A DNA stretch of 64,000 nucleotides from Deltaproteobacteria bacterium. Lineage in GTDB: Bacteria; Myxococcota_A; UBA9042; PHBI01. Made by a program: the position numbers and the translations under genes. The stretch covers positions 1 to 64,000 of the forward strand of contig WYBB01000186.1 of assembly GCA_011526585.1 (NCBI GenBank). The letters run 5' to 3'. Below are positions 48,042 through 57,407 of this stretch, one piece after another (position 1 is the first letter of the stretch; each line of letters begins with the position of its first letter). The notes below the pieces were generated by a model. It was not told where the DNA came from and did no database searches. It saw only the letters and a program-made list of their open reading frames with translations.

Positions 48042-49082
48042 ATGACAGCCGCGACGACGAGCACGACGACCCCACCCGCCCCAACGCGACCGCGCTCGCT
48101 CTCGGGCATCAAGTCGACGGGGCACCCGCACCTCGGCAACTACCTCGGCATGATCCGCCCGGCGATCCAGCTCCAGGACACGCACGAGGCCTACTACTTC
48201 GTCGCCGACCTGCACGCGCTCACCTCCGAGCGCGACCCGGTCGCGATGCGCCAGCAGACTCACGAGATCACCGCGACCTTCCTCGCGCTCGGCCTCGACC
48301 CCGAGCGCACTGCCTTCTTCCGTCAGTCCGACGTGCCCGAGGTCACCGAGCTGACCTGGTACCTCTCGTGCATCACCGCGATGGGCGAGCTCGAGCGCGC
48401 GCACGCCTGGAAGGCGCGCAAGGACCAGGGCGACGAGGGCGCCGCCGTGCACGGCCTCTTCGCCTATCCGGTCCTGATGGCCGCCGACATCCTGCTCTAC
48501 GACGCGCACGTCGTGCCCGTCGGCAAGGATCAGGTGCAGCACATCGAGTTCACCCGCGACTGGGCGATGCGCTTCAACCACCACTTCGGCGAGACCTTCC
48601 GGATCCCCGAGGCCGCCGTGCGCGAAGAGGTCATGACCATCCCCGGCCTCGACGGGCGCAAGATGTCCAAGTCCTACGACAACGGCATCGACGTCTTCCT
48701 GCCGCCGAAGAAGCTCAAGCAGCGCGTGATGCAGATCGTCACCGACTCGACGCCGCTCGAGGAGCCCAAGGACCCCGAGACCTGCAACGTGATCAAGCTC
48801 TACAAGTACTTCGCAACGCCCGAAGAACTATCGGAGATCAAGGCGAAATACCGAGCCGGCGGCTTCGGCTACGGCCACGCCAAGCTCGCGCTCTTCGACG
48901 CTCTCGAGCGCCACCTCGGTCCGTACCGCGCCGAATACGATCGGCTGATCGCCGATCCGGCGACGCTCGAGGCGGTGCTCGCCAAGGGCGCGGACAAGGC
49001 GCGCGCCACCGCCTACCAGGTGCTCTCTCGCGCGCGCGAGCGGCTCGGTTTCCTGCGCTGGCCCGCCGGCCGCACGCACTGA
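48042..49082 (+). CDS. trpS: Tryptophanyl-tRNA synthetase
   Basis: Class I aminoacyl-tRNA synthetase of 346 residues that charges tRNA-Trp. Signature motifs: GHPHLGNYLG (HIGH-type) and KMSKS (residues 207-211), along with MAADILLYDAHVVPVGKDQ. The ATG at 48042 lies 8 nt after GGAG; an ATG at 48036 is the alternative. The first 18 residues are a Thr/Pro-rich extension. It converges with a hypothetical lipoprotein gene; the gap holds a foldable inverted-repeat element. Confidence 0.96.
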   Translation: MTAATTSTTTPPAPTRPRSLSGIKSTGHPHLGNYLGMIRPAIQLQDTHEAYYFVADLHALTSERDPVAMRQQTHEITATFLALGLDPERTAFFRQSDVPEVTELTWYLSCITAMGELERAHAWKARKDQGDEGAAVHGLFAYPVLMAADILLYDAHVVPVGKDQVQHIEFTRDWAMRFNHHFGETFRIPEAAVREEVMTIPGLDGRKMSKSYDNGIDVFLPPKKLKQRVMQIVTDSTPLEEPKDPETCNVIKLYKYFATPEELSEIKAKYRAGGFGYGHAKLALFDALERHLGPYRAEYDRLIADPATLEAVLAKGADKARATAYQVLSRARERLGFLRWPAGRTH

Positions 49083-49225
49083 AAGATTGTCGCTAAATCG
49101 GCTGCGGCGGGCGTCCGCGGCGTCGGTCGGTCGGTCGCTTGTGCGGCGTACGAGAGTACGCCTACGCGCTCCCTTCCCTCCCTCCTTGCGGCCATCCCGC
49201 CTCGCTCGATTTATCGACAATCTTT
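49082..49225. repeat. 144-bp foldable inverted-repeat element between convergent genes
   Basis: Outer arms of 19 bp (49082-49100 and 49207-49225) match with one mismatch (AAAGATTGTCG...CGACAATCTTT). Inside, GGCGGG (49106-49111) can pair with CCCGCC (49196-49201), CCGC (49115-49118) with GCGG (49188-49191), and GGCGTAC/GTACGCC closes a GAGA tetraloop at 49145-49162. A short (GTCG)n run lies at 49122-49138. It starts at the last base of the trpS stop. It could be a MITE-like insertion, a bidirectional terminator or a structured RNA. No flanking target duplication is seen. Confidence 0.75.
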
Positions 49226-49263
49226 GAGCTTCTCGCGCCCCGCGCCGCTCGCGCGCGCTCGGA

Positions 49264-49983
49264 TCAGAGGTCCCTGTTCGACGCCCCGCCATCGTCGCCC
49301 GCCCAGGCGTCGAGCACCGAAGCGAGGTGCTTGCGGTAGAACTTCGTCGTGCGCATCGCCTCCGCGCTCGGCTCGTCGGGCACGTAGGTGTCGAGGTAGA
49401 GCAGGATGCGCGCCTCGTTGCGCGCGAGGAACCGCGCCGAGCGCTCGGGCTCGAGGCTCTCGATCTGCTTTTGCACCTCGTCCCACTGCGCGAGCTCCTT
49501 GTCGAGCTCCGCCATCTTCTTGCACGGCGCGCTCTCGGCCAGCTCGCCACAGCCGAGCCAGCTCTTCGGCACCGTCTTGCGCCAGAAGCCGGCCGGCCCG
49601 GTCACCGCGACCGCCAGCTCGTTGAAGGCGTCGACGATGTCCGCCGGCTCGGCCGCGGCATCCGCCTGCAGCGCGCTCTTCCACTGGCGCAGGAACGAAC
49701 CGCCGTAGCTCGAGAGGCGCTTCCAGATCGCCTGGGAGCCCTGGCCCTCGGCCGCGCCGCGCGCGAACGAGCTCGCGCCCGCCACCGGCATCGCGTCCGC
49801 GCCCTGCATCGGCCAGTCGAACTCGCTCTGCTTGTTCGGGTCGTCCCACTGCACGCCGCCCGCCGTCGGTGCCGCGCTGACGCCCGTCGGGGCCGCGGGT
49901 ACCCCGCCGTCACCGTCATCCTTGCCGCAGGCGGCCGGTGCGAGGGCAATGCAGAGGATGAAGAGCGGCGGAGCGGTTCTCAT
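49264..49983 (-). CDS. Hypothetical lipoprotein
   Basis: Protein of 239 residues. The signal MRTAPPLFILCIALAPAAC is lipoprotein-like, although Pro at -3 makes the lipobox imperfect. After an Ala/Pro/Gly linker comes a helical domain with Trp- and Lys-rich stretches (FLRQWKSALQ, GFWRKTVPKSWLGC). No family recognised. It is separated by 88 bp from the FHA-protease gene on the same strand. Confidence 0.8.
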   Translation of the reverse strand: MRTAPPLFILCIALAPAACGKDDGDGGVPAAPTGVSAAPTAGGVQWDDPNKQSEFDWPMQGADAMPVAGASSFARGAAEGQGSQAIWKRLSSYGGSFLRQWKSALQADAAAEPADIVDAFNELAVAVTGPAGFWRKTVPKSWLGCGELAESAPCKKMAELDKELAQWDEVQKQIESLEPERSARFLARNEARILLYLDTYVPDEPSAEAMRTTKFYRKHLASVLDAWAGDDGGASNRDL

Positions 49984-50071
49984 GGCGTGTCCTTGCGTGG
50001 GGTGGGTGGCGTCCGTGGCGGGGGCGTGTGCGCGCGTGGGTCGGAGCACGCGCAATCTCGCATGCGGGAGC

Positions 50072-51358
50072 TCACCTGGCTACCCAGAGGTCGGCGAGCT
50101 TGTCCACCCTGATCCCGTAGTTGAGACCGGTCGCCTCGGAGATCACCAGCCGCGCGAGCTTGCCGGTCGCCGGATCGGTGGTCGTGATCTCGCGCGCCGA
50201 GAGCCCGCCGTTGTTGACCGCCACCACGCGCCCGGCGGCGTCGAAGATCGGCGAGCCCGACGTGCCCTTGCTCGTCAGCGCCGAGTGCCAGACGACGTAG
50301 GCCGAGGCCGCGTCTCCCGGGGTGTTGTCGCGCGCGGTCAGGCGCGAGACGACCGCGGCGCGCAGGTCGGCCACCGGGCGGGCCTCGTTCATGACCTGGC
50401 CGGGGAAGCCGAGCGTGTAGATCGGCTGCCCCGCGCCGAGCGCGCGCGCACCTTCGGCGGAGGCGACCTCGGCGACGACCGGGAGCGTCTCACCGCGGAG
50501 ATCGAGGCCGATCAGCGCCACGTCGGGTGAGAGATCGGTGCCGTCGTACTCGGGGTGCTCCTTCCAGGTCATGACCTCGAAGGTCTTGTCCGGCTGGGTG
50601 TTCATGCGCGCCAGCACCCGGGTCGTGCGGCGACCGCCGGCGTCGGTCCTGGCGCGCAGGTCCTTGAGCTCGCGCACGCAGTGCGCGTTGCTCGCGAGCA
50701 CGCCATCGGCCGAGATGGCGAAGGCCGTGCAGAAGCCGTGCGCGCGCTCGCCGTCGTCGGCGATCAGCATGAAGATGCTCTTGGCGTAGCGGGTCGCGAC
50801 CTGCTCGGCCGCCCGCACGGACGCGGTCTCTTCGCTCAGGCGCTCGGTGCGTTGCGAGAGCACGAACCAGAGAACCGCGACGATCGCCAGGAAGAGCGCG
50901 CTCAGGCCGATGATGACGAGCTTGAGCCGTCGGTTCGAGCGCTTGACGGTGTCGTCGATCAAGAGCTTGTAGAACGCGGTCGAGCGCCGTTTTCCGCCCT
51001 CGACCATCGCCGGCACGAGCGCCGTGCGGTTGACCGCGGCCCTGTCCGACTCGCCGATCTCGACGCGCATGAGCGGCCCACCGCGGCCGAGCTCGACCAC
51101 GGTGGTCCCGTCGAGGGCGCGCTCGCCGGTGACGCGCACGTCATCGATCCAGGTCCCGTTGAGCGAGCCGAGGTCGCGCAGGTACCAGCGCCCGTCGCGC
51201 TGGGTGATCTCCGCGTGGCGACCCGAGGTCGCCACGTCCTCCTCGGGGAGCACGAAGTGGTTTTCGGGGTGACGGCCGAAGGTGACGCGGGTCGATTCGA
51301 AGTCGAAGCGTGCACCCTGGCGGGCGCCTCGCAGGCAGGTGATGACCAGTCGTGCCAC
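50072..51358 (-). CDS. FHA-domain membrane protein with trypsin-like serine protease domain
   Basis: Protein of 428 residues. Residues 20-90 are an FHA phosphothreonine-binding domain (GRHPENHF, SGRHAEI, LGSLNGTW) in the cytoplasm. Residues about 146-167 are one transmembrane helix. The C-terminal part is a trypsin-like domain with an intact triad: H226 in SNAHCV, D279 in SPDVALI, and S367 in KGTSGSP. Topology suggests a cytoplasmic phospho-sensor linked to an outside protease, perhaps controlled by Ser/Thr kinases. GTG start with no clear ribosome site. Confidence 0.88.
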   Translation of the reverse strand: MARLVITCLRGARQGARFDFESTRVTFGRHPENHFVLPEEDVATSGRHAEITQRDGRWYLRDLGSLNGTWIDDVRVTGERALDGTTVVELGRGGPLMRVEIGESDRAAVNRTALVPAMVEGGKRRSTAFYKLLIDDTVKRSNRRLKLVIIGLSALFLAIVAVLWFVLSQRTERLSEETASVRAAEQVATRYAKSIFMLIADDGERAHGFCTAFAISADGVLASNAHCVRELKDLRARTDAGGRRTTRVLARMNTQPDKTFEVMTWKEHPEYDGTDLSPDVALIGLDLRGETLPVVAEVASAEGARALGAGQPIYTLGFPGQVMNEARPVADLRAAVVSRLTARDNTPGDAASAYVVWHSALTSKGTSGSPIFDAAGRVVAVNNGGLSAREITTTDPATGKLARLVISEATGLNYGIRVDKLADLWVAR

Positions 51359-51442
51359 GGCCCGAACCGTATCACGCGCCGGCGGGGCGACAAGCGCCGG
51401 TCAGATCCGACAGCTCGCCACGGCCTTCGGCCTGCTCGCTGA

Positions 51443-52561
51443 TCACAGCGCGGTGTGGCGCAGGATCGCCATCAGCTGCGCACCCGCCAGGAGGTCCGCC
51501 GCGCGCACCGCCAGCACGCGCGCGCCGGTCGTCAGCGCGCGCGCCGCGACCTCGTCGATGAGCCCGTAGCTGTGCGCGCCCTCGGCGACCGGGAAGATCG
51601 TGCCGTCGAGGTGGTCGATGACGCCGGGCACGTCGCTGTCCATGTCGACCAGCAGCGTCTCGATCGCGCCGAAGGTGGCGGCGCGCGCGGCGATCGCCAG
51701 GTCGGTCGTCGTGCGACCCTGGCCCGAGCGGACCTCGAAGGTGTGACGGATCTCGTCGAGCTGCGCGGCGTAGTGGCGGTCGAGGATCGGCCGCACCGCG
51801 CGCGCCAGCTCGGCGTCGCTCACGCGGTCGGGGCTGCCTTCGATCACGCCCGGCAGCAGGTTCGAGTAGCTGCAGGTCGCGCGGTAGATCGACGCCAGCG
51901 GCTCGGTCGCGGCGATCACCAGCGGGGTGTCGCGCCCGCCGAGCACGACGCGCAGCGCGCCGTCGACGAGGCGCGCGTAGCGGCGCAGCTGGATCTTGTC
52001 GCCCTCGGCGCCCTGCAGGCGCGAGGAGCTCGGGCGGTCCGGCGGGCCGCCGCGCATGGTGGCCGCCAGCCCGGCGGGCACGTCGGGCACCTCGACCACG
52101 GCCGGGGGCAGATCGGCGAAGACCTCGATGAGGCGCGCGCCGCCTTCGCTCAGGGCCAGCACGAAGGCCTCGTGCGGGAAGGTGACCGCGCGCAAAAGCG
52201 GCGTCAGGTGGAAGCGGTCCGAGACCTGCGCCATCGGCTGCAGGCGGTTGGGCAGCCGGTAGGTGCGCAGCTGCTCCGGCGTGCCGAGCACGGCCAGGCC
52301 GTGCGCCTGGAAGCGCCAGAGATCGTAGTCCTCGTCGAGCGCGTCCAGCGCGGCGACGAGCGTCTCGGCGCGCGCCGTCGCGATCGCCGACGCGTCGAGC
52401 TGCGCGCCGACACTCTTGACGAGGCCGGCGAGCTCGAGCCGCATCGCCTTGGCCTCGAGCGGGTTGGGCGTCGTCGGCAGGTAGATCGACACGCAGGCGT
52501 CGGCGCGCGTCGCCGCGAGGGTCTTGAGCTCGGCTTGGGTCGGCAGGTCGAGGTAGAGCAT
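51443..52561 (-). CDS. baeRF-like protein (bacterial archaeo-eukaryotic release-factor-like family)
   Basis: Protein of 372 residues, soluble. The N-terminus (LYLDLPTQAELKTLA, ACVSIYLPTTPNPLEA) and the middle (FVLALSEGGARLIEV) match what I recall of baeRF proteins, bacterial relatives of eRF1/aRF1 proposed to act on stalled ribosomes. A classical GGQ peptide-release motif is not seen. The GGAGG ribosome site fixes the ATG. Whether it releases peptides or hydrolyses tRNA is unknown. Confidence 0.65.
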   Translation of the reverse strand: MLYLDLPTQAELKTLAATRADACVSIYLPTTPNPLEAKAMRLELAGLVKSVGAQLDASAIATARAETLVAALDALDEDYDLWRFQAHGLAVLGTPEQLRTYRLPNRLQPMAQVSDRFHLTPLLRAVTFPHEAFVLALSEGGARLIEVFADLPPAVVEVPDVPAGLAATMRGGPPDRPSSSRLQGAEGDKIQLRRYARLVDGALRVVLGGRDTPLVIAATEPLASIYRATCSYSNLLPGVIEGSPDRVSDAELARAVRPILDRHYAAQLDEIRHTFEVRSGQGRTTTDLAIAARAATFGAIETLLVDMDSDVPGVIDHLDGTIFPVAEGAHSYGLIDEVAARALTTGARVLAVRAADLLAGAQLMAILRHTAL

Positions 52562-52654
52562 GGGTCCTCCGTGACTGTGCGCGCTGATGTCTATCACGTA
52601 GACCGCGCCGCGTCCGAATTGCACCCGACCCAACGCCCCGAGGCGTGCGCGCGT

Positions 52655-53074
52655 TCAAATGATGCCGGCGACCTCGGCGTGATGCAGGCTGTCGGCGCCA
52701 TGGCGCATCCCCGTGACCCGTCCCGCGTCGTCGAAGCGCCAGATGTGCGCCTCGCAGCGCTCGACGAGGCGTCGGCCGGTGCCGGTGTGTACCGCCTCGA
52801 CGTGCGCGAGGCCGACGACCCACGGCCCGTCGCCCATGACCCCGAGCACCTCGAAGCGCTCGAAGCGCAGCTCCTTGGCGAGCGTCTCGAAGAATCCGAC
52901 GACCGCCTCCCTGCCGCGCCGCGCCGCGAGCCACGGGACCTCGGCGCGCTTGTCGACGGCGCCGAGCTCCCACTCGACCTCGGGGTGCATCACCTCGAGG
53001 ATCGCCGGCACGTCGCCGCGCCCGAAGGCTTCGTAGATCTTCTTCACCGTCGCGATGTTGTCCTGAACGTTCAT
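52655..53074 (-). CDS. SnoaL-like/NTF2-fold protein
   Basis: Protein of 139 residues, compact alpha+beta NTF2-like fold: helices IATVKKIYEAFGRGDVPAIL, then HPEVEWELG, and strands around residues 80-125. Such proteins isomerise, cyclise or bind small ligands; the substrate is not predictable. The GGAGGAG ribosome site supports the ATG. It is divergently placed from a decayed HD-LuxR regulator, which may once have controlled it. Confidence 0.85.
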   Translation of the reverse strand: MNVQDNIATVKKIYEAFGRGDVPAILEVMHPEVEWELGAVDKRAEVPWLAARRGREAVVGFFETLAKELRFERFEVLGVMGDGPWVVGLAHVEAVHTGTGRRLVERCEAHIWRFDDAGRVTGMRHGADSLHHAEVAGII

Positions 53075-53190
53075 GGCTTCTCCTCCGATTCGGGTGGTGA
53101 CGGCTCCCCACCGGAGCCTCACCGACCCTACGGCCGAGCCGGCCCGCCGGCCGATAGGCACAATGGCCTACACGGTGTAATTCCAGACCC

Positions 53191-54007
53191 ATGCACGACC
53201 CCCCCGGCCGCCTCGCCGCGGTCCTCGGCGCGCTCGCCTCGACCGCGGACCTCGCCAACGGCTTTCCGCTCGGCAAGGTGTTGCGCACCGCCATCCTCTC
53301 GGCCGGGCTCGCGCGCCACGCCGGCCTCGACCAGGCGATCACCGCCGACGCCTACTTCCTCGCGCAGCTGCGCTACCTCGGCTGCACCGGCTTCGCCCAC
53401 GAGGAGGCCCACCACTACGGCGCCGGCGACGACGTCTCGGTCCGCAACACCATGGTCCTCGCTGACGCGGCCGCCAAGGGCGAGACCCTGGGTCGCATCG
53501 TGCGCGGGATCGCCCCCGGCGCCCCGCTCATCCCCCGCACCGGCGCCATCTGACGGCTCGTCAGCGGCGACGCCGTGACGCGCCATGCCCAGGCGACCTG
53601 CAACGCCGCCGCCCAGCTCGCGCGCCTCTTCGCCATGCCCGCGCCGCTCATCGCCGCGCTCGGCACGCTCTGCGAGCGCCGCGTTCACGCCCGCGCAGAT
53701 CGGTGATCAGCTCGCCGCCGACGTCGCCGCCGGCCGTCTCGACCCCCGGGTCGTCGACGCGACGCTCGCCTGCGCCGGGATCGCCGCGCGCTCCGCCGGC
53801 CCACCCGTGCCGCCGCACGGCCTCAGCGAGCGCGAGCGCGAGGTCCTGTGCTGGGTCGCGCGCGGCAAGACCAACAAGGAGATCGCCATCGTGCTCGGGA
53901 TCTCGCCCAAGACGGTGCAGCACCACGTCGCGCACGTCTACGACAAGATCGGCGTGTACTCGCGCGCCGGTGCCGCCATCTTCGCGATGGAGCACCGGCT
54001 GATCTGA
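53191..54007 (+). pseudogene. Decayed HD-domain LuxR-family regulator
   Basis: The first frame (53191-53553) reads like the N-terminal HD-related part of regulators that end in a LuxR-type helix-turn-helix. An in-frame TGA at 53551-53553 interrupts it; past the stop the same frame continues sensibly (HAQATCNAAAQLARLF) to about 53690. The sense then switches frame into the C-terminal part (FTPAQIGDQLAADV) and the helix-turn-helix LSEREREVLCWVARGKTNKEIA, ending at 54007. Most of the HD-GYP-like middle found in intact relatives is missing. Two lesions plus the deletion indicate a pseudogene. A short product from an internal start carrying the DNA-binding region cannot be excluded. Confidence 0.8.
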
Positions 54008-54027
54008 AGCTCCTCACTCGACGGGCG

Positions 54028-55815
54028 CTACTTGCGCGATGCGACCTCGGCCAAGAGGCGCTCGCTCAGGGCGGGGATCGCCATCGCGCCGAGATCGCCC
54101 TGGTGGCGCTTGCGCACACCGACGGTCTCGGACTCCATCTCCTTCTGCCCGACGATGAGCGCGTAGGGGACCTTCTCGAGCTCGGCCTTGCGGATCTTGT
54201 AGCCGAGCTTCTCGTCGGAGACGTCGAGGCGCGCGCGGATCCCGGCGGCCTCGAGGCGCGCCTTGACCGCCTCGGCGTAGGCGAGGAACTTCTCGGAGAT
54301 CGGAAGGATCTTCGCCTGCACCGGCGCCAGCCAGAGCGGGAAGTCGCCGGCGTAGTGCTCGATCAGGATCCCGAAGAAGCGCTCGATCGAGCCGAGCAGC
54401 GCGCGGTGCACCATGAACGGGCGGTGGTGCTGATTGTCGGCGCCGATGTAGTGGAGATCGAAGCGCTGCGGCAGGTTGAAGTCGACCTGCACGGTCGTGA
54501 GCTGCCAGACGCGACCGATGGCGTCGACGACCTTGACGTCGATCTTCGGTCCATAGAACGCCGCCTCGCCTTCCATGCGCTGATAGGTCACGCCGCGCTC
54601 GTCGAGCACGTGGGCGAGAGCCTTCTCGGCGACCTCCCACTCGGCGTCGCTGCCGAGGTACTTGTCCTTGTTCTTCGGGTCGCGCACCGAGAGCTCGACC
54701 TTGTAGTCGGGGAAGCCGAAGGTCGCGTACATGAGCTGCGCGAAGTCGATGCAGCCGTGGATCTCCTTTTCGAGCTGCTCCTCGGTGCAGAAGATGTGCG
54801 CGTCGTCCTGGGTGAAGCCGCGCACGCGCATGAGGCCGTGGAGCGCGCCCGAGCGCTCGAAGCGATAGACCGTGCCGAGCTCGGCGAAGCGCACCGGCAG
54901 GTCGCGGTAGCTCTTCTGGCGGTTCTTGAAGACGCCGATGTGGAAGGGGCAGTTCATCGGCTTGAGCTGGTGGGGCTGTCCCTCGATCTCCATCGGCGCG
55001 AACATCGAGTCGCGGTAGAAGCCGGTGTGGCCCGAGCGATCCCAGAGCGTCAGCGGCGCCACGTGCGGCGTGAAGAGCAGCTCGTAGCCGCGCGCGAGGT
55101 GCATCTCACGCCAGAAGTCCTCGATCTGCTTGCGGATGAAGGCGCCGTTCGGCAGCCAGAGCACGAGCCCGCCGCCGTAGTCCTGGGTGATCGAGAAGAG
55201 CTCGAGCTCCTTGCCGAGGCGGCGATGGTCTCTGCGCGCGGCCTCCTCAAGCAGCTTCAGGTGCGCCTCGAGCTCGTCCTTGGTCTCGAAGGCGAGCCCG
55301 TAGATGCGCGTGAGCATCGGGTTCTTCTCGTCGCCGCGCCAGTAGGCCCCGGCGATGTGCGTCAGCTTGAAGTGCTTGAGCTTCGAGGTGTAGTTGACGT
55401 GCGGGCCGGCGCACATGTCGGTGAAGGCGCCATGCTTGTAGAAGGACACCTCGGGTGTGGTGAAGCCGTCGATCAGCTCGGCCTTGTAGGTCTGGCCGGT
55501 CTCGGCCGCCCAGCGTTTCGCGTCCTCGTGCGACATGGCGAAGCGCTCGAACTTGTGGTTGCCCTTGGCGATCTCGCGCATCTTGTCCTCGATGCGCGGG
55601 AGATCGGCCTCGGTCAGCGGCTCGGACAGCTCCATGTCGTAGTAGAAGCCGTTGGCGATGTGTGGCCCGATCGCGAACTTCGTGCCGGGGAAGAGCTCGG
55701 CCACCGCCGAGGCCATGAGATGTGCGGTCGAGTGGCGCAGCGTCTCGACGGGCGAGAGCTGGCGGGCCTGGAACTGCTCGGACTCGAGCGCGAGCTCGTC
55801 GGCTTGCGATGACAT
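54028..55815 (-). CDS. thrS: Threonyl-tRNA synthetase lacking the TGS domain
   Basis: Class II synthetase of 595 residues. It starts directly before the N2 editing domain (H28-STAH, CAGPH) and lacks the N-terminal TGS domain usual in ThrRS. The catalytic core shows motif 2 (YRFERSGALHGLMRVRGFTQ), motif 3 (GSIERFFGILIEH) and the zinc-site KPMNCPFH. A C-terminal anticodon-binding domain (VPYALIVGQKEME) closes the protein. AGGAGA precedes the ATG at 55815. It probably has a sigma70 promoter at 55877-55904. A longer start in the open frame upstream does not encode a TGS domain. Confidence 0.95.
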   Translation of the reverse strand: MSSQADELALESEQFQARQLSPVETLRHSTAHLMASAVAELFPGTKFAIGPHIANGFYYDMELSEPLTEADLPRIEDKMREIAKGNHKFERFAMSHEDAKRWAAETGQTYKAELIDGFTTPEVSFYKHGAFTDMCAGPHVNYTSKLKHFKLTHIAGAYWRGDEKNPMLTRIYGLAFETKDELEAHLKLLEEAARRDHRRLGKELELFSITQDYGGGLVLWLPNGAFIRKQIEDFWREMHLARGYELLFTPHVAPLTLWDRSGHTGFYRDSMFAPMEIEGQPHQLKPMNCPFHIGVFKNRQKSYRDLPVRFAELGTVYRFERSGALHGLMRVRGFTQDDAHIFCTEEQLEKEIHGCIDFAQLMYATFGFPDYKVELSVRDPKNKDKYLGSDAEWEVAEKALAHVLDERGVTYQRMEGEAAFYGPKIDVKVVDAIGRVWQLTTVQVDFNLPQRFDLHYIGADNQHHRPFMVHRALLGSIERFFGILIEHYAGDFPLWLAPVQAKILPISEKFLAYAEAVKARLEAAGIRARLDVSDEKLGYKIRKAELEKVPYALIVGQKEMESETVGVRKRHQGDLGAMAIPALSERLLAEVASRK

Positions 55816-55876
55816 CGTAGGCTCTCCTGCGAGGTGGGCGTCTGCGCTACGAAGACAGGCGCCACGAGGGACATGC

Positions 55877-55904
55877 AGCATAGGGGTCGCGCGCGTAAGG
55901 TCAA
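55877..55904 (-). promoter_or_regulatory. Sigma70-type promoter of thrS
   Basis: On the minus strand TTGACC (55899-55904), 16 bp, TATGCT (55877-55882), giving a leader of about 55 nt before the thrS ATG. Both hexamers match the consensus well. Confidence 0.55.
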
Positions 55905-55976
55905 GCACAACGATGCGCCCAGGGTAAGCTTGTCGCCGTCGTCCATCGCGTGGCACAACGCGCGGCCGGAGGTAGC

Positions 55977-57407
55977 ATGACCCACGAGACCGCCCACGAC
56001 TTCGCGCCGTTCGAACGCTTGATGCGCGACGACGGTCAGCCCGAGCTCGCCATCGAGGTCTTCCGCCGCCACTACGCCGAGCTCGCCGCCGGCGCGACCG
56101 GGCTCATGCCCGAAGCGAGCATCGCGCCGGTGCCCACGCTCACCGACGCCGAGCACCTCGGCGAGCACGCCGCGCGCGGCCGCGCCGAGCTCGACCGCCT
56201 CGTCGTCATCAAGCTCAACGGCGGCCTCGGCACCTCGATGGGCATGGACAAGGCGAAGTCGCTCCTGCCGGTCAAGGACGGCCGCGCCTTCATCGATCTC
56301 ATCGCCGAGCAGATCGTGCACCTGCGTCATCACCACAGCGCCCGCCTGCCTCTCCTATTAATGGATAGCTTTCGCACCCAGGCCGACACCCGCCAGGCGC
56401 TCGAGCGTCACCCCGCGCTCCTCACGACGCAGACGGTGCCGCTGTCCTTCCTGCAGCACCGCGTGCCCAAGATCCTGCAGCGCGACCTTTCGCCCGCCGC
56501 GGCGCTCGCGCCCGCCGATTCCGAGCTCGCCTGGTGCCCGCCCGGCCACGGCGACCTCTACCCCGCGCTCGTCACCTCGGGTGTGCTCGCGCGCCTCCTC
56601 GCCGATGGCTTTCGCTGGGCCTTCGTCTCCAACGCCGACAACCTCGGCGCGGTGCCCGACGAAACCGCGCTCGGGATCCTCGGCTGGATGGCCGAGCACG
56701 AGCGCGCCTTCGTCATGGAGTGCGCCGATCGCACCGCCGCCGATCGCAAGGGCGGCCACCTCGCGCTCGCCGCCGCCGACCCGACGCGCTTCGTCTTGCG
56801 CGAGGTCGCGCAGTGTCCTCCCGAGGACGAGGCGAGCTTTCAGGACGTCACCCGCCACCGCTACTTCAACACCAACAGCCTGTGGCTCGACCTCGCCGCG
56901 CTCGCGCGCCTGCTCGCCACCGAGGGTGCCCCGCGCCTGCCGCTCATCCGCAACAAGAAGCCGCTCGACCCGACCGACTCCGGCTCGCCGCCGGTCTACC
57001 AGCTCGAGAGCGCGATGGGCGCGGCGATCTCCCTCCTCCCCGGGGCGGGCGCCGTGCGTGTGCCGCGCGCTCGCTTCCTGCCCGTCAAGACGACCGACGA
57101 TCTCCTGCTCCTGCGCTCCGACCTCTTCGAGCGCACCCCCGAGGGCTTCGTGCGCGCCGTGCCCACGCGCGCCGGCGACCTGCCGCGGATTGCGCTCGAT
57201 CCAAGATTCTACAAGAATATCGAGGACTTCGAGGCGCGCGTGCGCAGCGCGCCGTCGCTCGTCGACGCGCGTCGCTTCACCGTGCGCGGCGACGTCGTCT
57301 TCGAACGCGGCGTCGTCGTGCGCGGCGAGGTCGACCTCGAGCACGCCGGTGACTCACCGCTCGTGCTCGGCGAGTGCGTGCTCGGCGAGCCCGAGCACGC
57401 GGCTTAA
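55977..57407 (+). CDS. UDPGP-type UTP-sugar-1-phosphate uridylyltransferase
   Basis: Protein of 476 residues of the eukaryote-type UDPGP family, which makes UDP-glucose or UDP-GlcNAc from UTP and a sugar phosphate. Features: IKLNGGLGTSMGMDKAKSLLPVKDG (nucleotide loop; catalytic Lys), FVSNADNLGAVPD, GGHLALA and FNTNSLWLDL. It differs from the GalU-type bacterial enzyme. The GGAGG ribosome site supports the ATG. It is divergent from thrS. Substrate (glucose vs. N-acetylglucosamine) is not certain. Confidence 0.9.
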   Translation: MTHETAHDFAPFERLMRDDGQPELAIEVFRRHYAELAAGATGLMPEASIAPVPTLTDAEHLGEHAARGRAELDRLVVIKLNGGLGTSMGMDKAKSLLPVKDGRAFIDLIAEQIVHLRHHHSARLPLLLMDSFRTQADTRQALERHPALLTTQTVPLSFLQHRVPKILQRDLSPAAALAPADSELAWCPPGHGDLYPALVTSGVLARLLADGFRWAFVSNADNLGAVPDETALGILGWMAEHERAFVMECADRTAADRKGGHLALAAADPTRFVLREVAQCPPEDEASFQDVTRHRYFNTNSLWLDLAALARLLATEGAPRLPLIRNKKPLDPTDSGSPPVYQLESAMGAAISLLPGAGAVRVPRARFLPVKTTDDLLLLRSDLFERTPEGFVRAVPTRAGDLPRIALDPRFYKNIEDFEARVRSAPSLVDARRFTVRGDVVFERGVVVRGEVDLEHAGDSPLVLGECVLGEPEHAA

